This document shows, in pieces, positions 6,681-8,848 of a DNA stretch of 8,848 nucleotides; position 1 is the stretch's first letter; each line of letters begins with the position of its first letter. The DNA comes from Nitrospiraceae bacterium UBA2166. Lineage in GTDB: Bacteria; Nitrospirota; Nitrospiria; Nitrospirales; UBA2166. The notes beneath the pieces were generated by a model. The model was not told the origin of the DNA. It did no database searches and was given only the letters and a program-made list of their open reading frames with translations. The position numbers and the translations under genes were made by a program. The stretch lies in assembly GCA_002328825.1 (NCBI GenBank), contig DCWI01000065.1:1358-10205 (forward strand), read 5' to 3'.

Positions 6681-6784
6681 TTACTGGTCCTTTGAGTTTT
6701 TTAAAATGCAGAGTCGAGGGATTTTAGCACCTTGCCTCGAACAAGAATTCCTTTTATCATGTGTGGGATATAGAGGACCAGAAA
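6681..6784. repeat. 11-bp imperfect inverted repeat bounding the divergent promoter region
   Basis: TTACTGGTCCT (6681-6691) and AGGACCAGAAA (6774-6784) are inverted copies with one mismatch and an 82-nt spacer. Read in each gene's own direction, both leaders carry AGGACCAG-N-AA followed shortly by AGGT. The left copy ends 10 nt before the ElyC-like start; the right copy ends 25 nt before the YqgE-like start. A second dyad, TCGAGG (6714-6719) / CCTCGA (6735-6740), lies between them. This could be a paired operator or a shared leader element. Confidence 0.4.
6732..6760 (+). promoter_or_regulatory. candidate sigma70 promoter for the YqgE/AlgH gene
   Basis: TTGCCT (6732-6737, 4 of 6 consensus) and TATCAT (6755-6760, 5 of 6) are 17 nt apart. 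The predicted start near 6767 gives a leader of about 43 nt, which would contain the right copy of the inverted repeat at 6774-6784. The -35 element overlaps the TCGAGG/CCTCGA dyad, so a repressor there could block it. Confidence 0.45.
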
Positions 6785-6809
6785 CATATAGGTAATTGCT
6801 AAAACCGCC

Positions 6810-7370
6810 ATGTCCCTATCACTAAAAAAAGGAATATTTCTCATCGCGGATCCAAAACTCCGCGACCCAAACTTTAGTCAAACAGTTATACTCCTATGTG
6901 AACACAATAACCAAGGCTCCCTCGGAGTCGTAGTCAACCGACCAACGACACTCAGACTCTCTGATGCTATTCCCAATCTCAACGATCATTGTTCTACAAC
7001 CGATGTCATCTACGCTGGCGGACCCGTTCAACAAGATCACATTATGACACTATATCGTGCCGAAGAGCAGATTCCAGAATCAAAGCACGTAGCAGCCGGC
7101 ATGTATCTTGGAGGCTCATTGGCCATTCTTGAAAACATGCTTGCCTCGGTTTCGTCGACGAATTCTATCCGCGCCTATGTAGGATATGCTGGCTGGAGCT
7201 CAAACCAGCTGGAGTCAGAATTAGAGGAATCTTCGTGGAAACTTGTTCCTGCAGATCAGAAATTTGTCTTTGACATGGAACCCACCAAAGTCTGGGCTAC
7301 ACTCCTCGCGTCATTGGGAAAAAGTTACTCCATTTACGAGAACATGCCTCCAGACCCAACGATGAACTAA
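6810..7370 (+). CDS. YqgE/AlgH family protein
   Basis: This is a 186-residue protein, the usual length for this family (UPF0301/DUF179). The role is poorly defined; AlgH was first tied to alginate control in Pseudomonas. Diagnostic blocks are GIFLIADPKLRDPNFSQTV (8-26), an LLCEHN block followed by GSLGVVVNRP (36-45), YAGGPVQ (68-74) and YVGYAGWSSNQLESELEESS (123-142). There is no signal peptide or membrane segment, so it is cytoplasmic. The ATG at 6810 places the GIFLIA block at the usual distance from the N-terminus. Upstream, only a distant AGG (6790-6792) resembles a ribosome site. In many Proteobacteria the family member sits beside a Holliday junction resolvase gene (yqgF), which is absent here. 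Its stop overlaps that of the next gene tail to tail. Confidence 0.93.
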   Translation: MSLSLKKGIFLIADPKLRDPNFSQTVILLCEHNNQGSLGVVVNRPTTLRLSDAIPNLNDHCSTTDVIYAGGPVQQDHIMTLYRAEEQIPESKHVAAGMYLGGSLAILENMLASVSSTNSIRAYVGYAGWSSNQLESELEESSWKLVPADQKFVFDMEPTKVWATLLASLGKSYSIYENMPPDPTMN

Positions 7371-8518
7371 TCCCAAACCCCTTTCTTTTTTACCTCATAT
7401 GGCCAAACTGCGCAGGTTGATCCTGTTTTTTGCGTCTGGATACATTCATAGCAGTCTGGAATACAGTGAAGCAGATCAGCTGCACGCCCTTCCTCAGATT
7501 TTTTCACCCAATCCGGGTCCGCAAACATCCCTCGTGCGACAACAATCGCATCCGCAACTCCCCGAGTAATAACAGTTTCACCCAACGCTGGATCATAAAT
7601 CCTTCCACAGGCCAATACCGGTGTCCCACGAATACCTCGACTAAACTCCTTGATCATAGCCACCTGATAAGTCTCAATTTGCAGTGTTTGCTGGACAGCC
7701 GGATCATTCCACGATTCGATCGTCCCCCCTTGCGGAATGAAATAATTAACGCCTTCCTTCTGCAAACGTTGCGCAAATTGACCAGCCTCAGGAAAGTCCC
7801 ATCCATCTGGAACCCATTCTTTGACAAGATACTGGTATCCTACGAGAAAATCAGGCCCAACAGATTTTCGAACAGCGTCATAGACTTCGAGAGGAAATTT
7901 GATGCGATTTTCAAGACTTCCCCCATAGGCATCTTCTCTTTTGTTGATTCGGGGTGAAATAAACTGACTCAACAAGTATCCTGTCGCACCATGCAACTCC
8001 ACACCATCGAAACCTGCTTCTTTCACCAACGCCGCCGCATCAGCAAAATCTTGGATGGTCTCTTGAATCTCCTCCAACATCATTTCTTGTGGGGTTACCT
8101 CCATGTCTCCTAATAATGGAAACGGTGTAGCTGAGGGAGCTAAGCGTCTTGCTTTTCCATTATGCTGTTCTGTTAATCCAGCATAGCGTCCTGCATGGTA
8201 GATCTGAGCAACCCCAATCGGACCGTGTCTTTTGATACACTCAGCAAGTTTAGTGAGTCCAGGTAAACACTTTCTATCAGATAAGACCACCATGTTAGAA
8301 AACTGTGCCCCTACAGCATTGACTGCAAGATGCTCTGTGATCACCATAGCGGGCCGTCCTTTTGCCCGTCGCTCATAATGAGCTAGCATTTGATCAGAAA
8401 CTGTCCCATCTGTATTGGCATACCCACAAAACATTGGACCGCAAATCAGTCGATTCTTAAGCTTTAGGTTTCCTACTTCGAGCGGGCGAAAAATTAGTTT
8501 ATATGGGGATCGTAACAT
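7367..8518 (-). CDS. Old Yellow Enzyme-family NADH:flavin oxidoreductase, single-domain, with C-terminal Cys motif
   Basis: This 383-residue FMN-binding TIM-barrel protein belongs to the OYE/2,4-dienoyl-CoA reductase family, which usually reduces activated C=C bonds or demethylates amines. Visible blocks: YKLIFRPLEVGNLKLKNRL (6-24), VAQIYHAGR (103-111), the highly conserved ELHGATGYLLSQFISP (174-189) with an AYGGSLENR block (197-205), and an FMN-phosphate region LACGRI with VARGMFADPDW (302-337). The end carries Cys352, Cys356, Cys359 and Cys369 before a VWP, where multidomain relatives (FadH, trimethylamine dehydrogenase) bind 4Fe-4S. The spacing is C-x3-C-x2-C-x9-C rather than FadH's C-x2-C-x3-C-x11-C. 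The protein stops 14 residues after the last Cys, so the FAD/NAD(P)-binding half is absent. The ATG at 8518 is fixed by AAGGGAG 6 nt upstream. Substrate and electron donor are unknown. Confidence 0.92.
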   Translation of the reverse strand: MLRSPYKLIFRPLEVGNLKLKNRLICGPMFCGYANTDGTVSDQMLAHYERRAKGRPAMVITEHLAVNAVGAQFSNMVVLSDRKCLPGLTKLAECIKRHGPIGVAQIYHAGRYAGLTEQHNGKARRLAPSATPFPLLGDMEVTPQEMMLEEIQETIQDFADAAALVKEAGFDGVELHGATGYLLSQFISPRINKREDAYGGSLENRIKFPLEVYDAVRKSVGPDFLVGYQYLVKEWVPDGWDFPEAGQFAQRLQKEGVNYFIPQGGTIESWNDPAVQQTLQIETYQVAMIKEFSRGIRGTPVLACGRIYDPALGETVITRGVADAIVVARGMFADPDWVKKSEEGRAADLLHCIPDCYECIQTQKTGSTCAVWPYEVKKKGVWD

Positions 8519-8524
8519 CGACTA

Positions 8525-8531
8525 CTCCCTT
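8525..8531 (-). promoter_or_regulatory. strong ribosome binding site of the OYE-family gene
   Basis: The minus strand reads AAGGGAG 6 nt before the ATG at 8518. A further in-frame ATG at 8536 is followed within four codons by a stop, so 8518 is the only sensible start. Confidence 0.75.
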
Positions 8532-8758
8532 CGCATCCATTGTACCAACCTCTCTTCTATTCGTAACTCACGCAATCACCTCGACACTAACATCACACGT
8601 GAAACAAACCGTTGCGCCAGTTTATCAAGTTTTATCCAATCCACTTGCGCCGTCCAAAAATTATTTTGATAGCGTGTCAAAGACCCGGCGATAAAAATAC
8701 TATATACTGAACGCTAGGCATCCTCCCGGTAAATGAACTCTAAACAAAGGTTAATGCT
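8532..8758. other. divergent intergenic region
   Basis: This gap of about 230 nt lies between the OYE-family gene (-) and a probable gene starting at 8759 (+). On the minus strand a perfect TTGACA occurs at 8675-8680, but no acceptable -10 follows at 16-18 nt. On the plus strand TATACT (8703-8708) resembles a -10 without a good -35. Promoters for both genes presumably lie here but cannot be fixed. Confidence 0.4.
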
Positions 8759-8848
8759 ATGCAGATTATAAATCTTATCTCAAAAACAAAGTTTTACCTC
8801 ACTCGTGTAGTGGCAGGATACCAAGGTCCGGTCAATTATACTTTCCTT
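8759..8848 (+). CDS. start of an unrecognised gene, cut by the window end
   Basis: An ATG at 8759 opens a frame of 30 codons that is still open at the window edge. AAAGG (8746-8750) lies 8 nt upstream, a good ribosome site. The visible N-terminus starts MQIINLISKTKFYL and continues with a VVAGYQGPVNYTF stretch; it has one lysine-containing polar patch and no clear signal peptide. I do not recognise the family. The call rests on the ribosome site and the open frame, which is short enough to be chance. Confidence 0.45.
   Translation, partial: MQIINLISKTKFYLTRVVAGYQGPVNYTFL

Noticed and set aside
7430..7957. Open frame of 175 codons on + inside the OYE-family gene
   Set aside because: It is antisense to a clearly conserved enzyme. 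The product is rich in Arg, Ser, Asn and Pro with no domain, as expected of a shadow frame.
8675..8680. Perfect TTGACA on the minus strand as the OYE-family promoter
   Set aside because: No AT-rich -10 hexamer lies 16-18 nt downstream, so one box alone does not support a promoter.
8415..8694. Two open frames on + across the OYE-family gene start and its upstream gap
   Set aside because: Both overlap the strongly supported minus-strand start and its ribosome site, overlap each other, and have no recognisable domain or ribosome site.

Overview
The window looks like a chromosomal stretch of an uncultured Gram-negative bacterium, with mid-40s % GC judged by eye. The Gram-negative reading rests on a TatT-type lipoprotein, a YqgE/AlgH protein, an ElyC/YdcF-type envelope protein and a secreted PQQ-type sugar dehydrogenase. 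A proteobacterial or 'deltaproteobacterial' (sensu lato) host fits this mix, but nothing here fixes the taxon. There are no rRNAs, tRNAs, transposases, integrases or CRISPR arrays, and no defence or biosynthetic cluster is recognisable.

Layout. Bases 2-1433 (+) hold an ABC-2 type exporter: an ATPase cut by the left edge and its permease, 10 nt apart. Next (+) is a TatT-like lipoprotein (1555-2484) with what looks like its own sigma70-type promoter, placed so that its mRNA would be leaderless. Convergent to it (-) is a stand-alone five-repeat alpha-alpha toroid protein of the terpene cyclase/prenyltransferase fold (2717-3694). A gene-free AT-rich stretch of about 800 bases follows. Its right end carries three 14-bp direct repeats at exactly 31-nt steps, plus several dyads. 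These lie 68-143 nt upstream of a secreted glucose/sorbosone dehydrogenase-like protein (4500-5861, +).

An ElyC/YdcF-family membrane protein (5913-6671, -) is convergent with the dehydrogenase and divergent from a YqgE/AlgH protein (6810-7370, +). The 138-nt divergent gap has a candidate promoter and an 11-bp imperfect inverted repeat at its two ends. An Old Yellow Enzyme-family oxidoreductase (7367-8518, -) overlaps the yqgE stop by 4 nt tail to tail. It ends in an unusual four-cysteine motif and has no flavin/NAD-binding second domain. A further gene on + probably starts at 8759 and runs off the window.

Apart from the exporter pair, these are mostly single-gene units of alternating orientation, so no common pathway can be inferred. 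I see no convincing new multi-gene system. The points most worth checking are the phased repeats, the leaderless tatT start, the orphan toroid protein, the cysteine motif of the oxidoreductase, and the mirrored element between the divergent genes.
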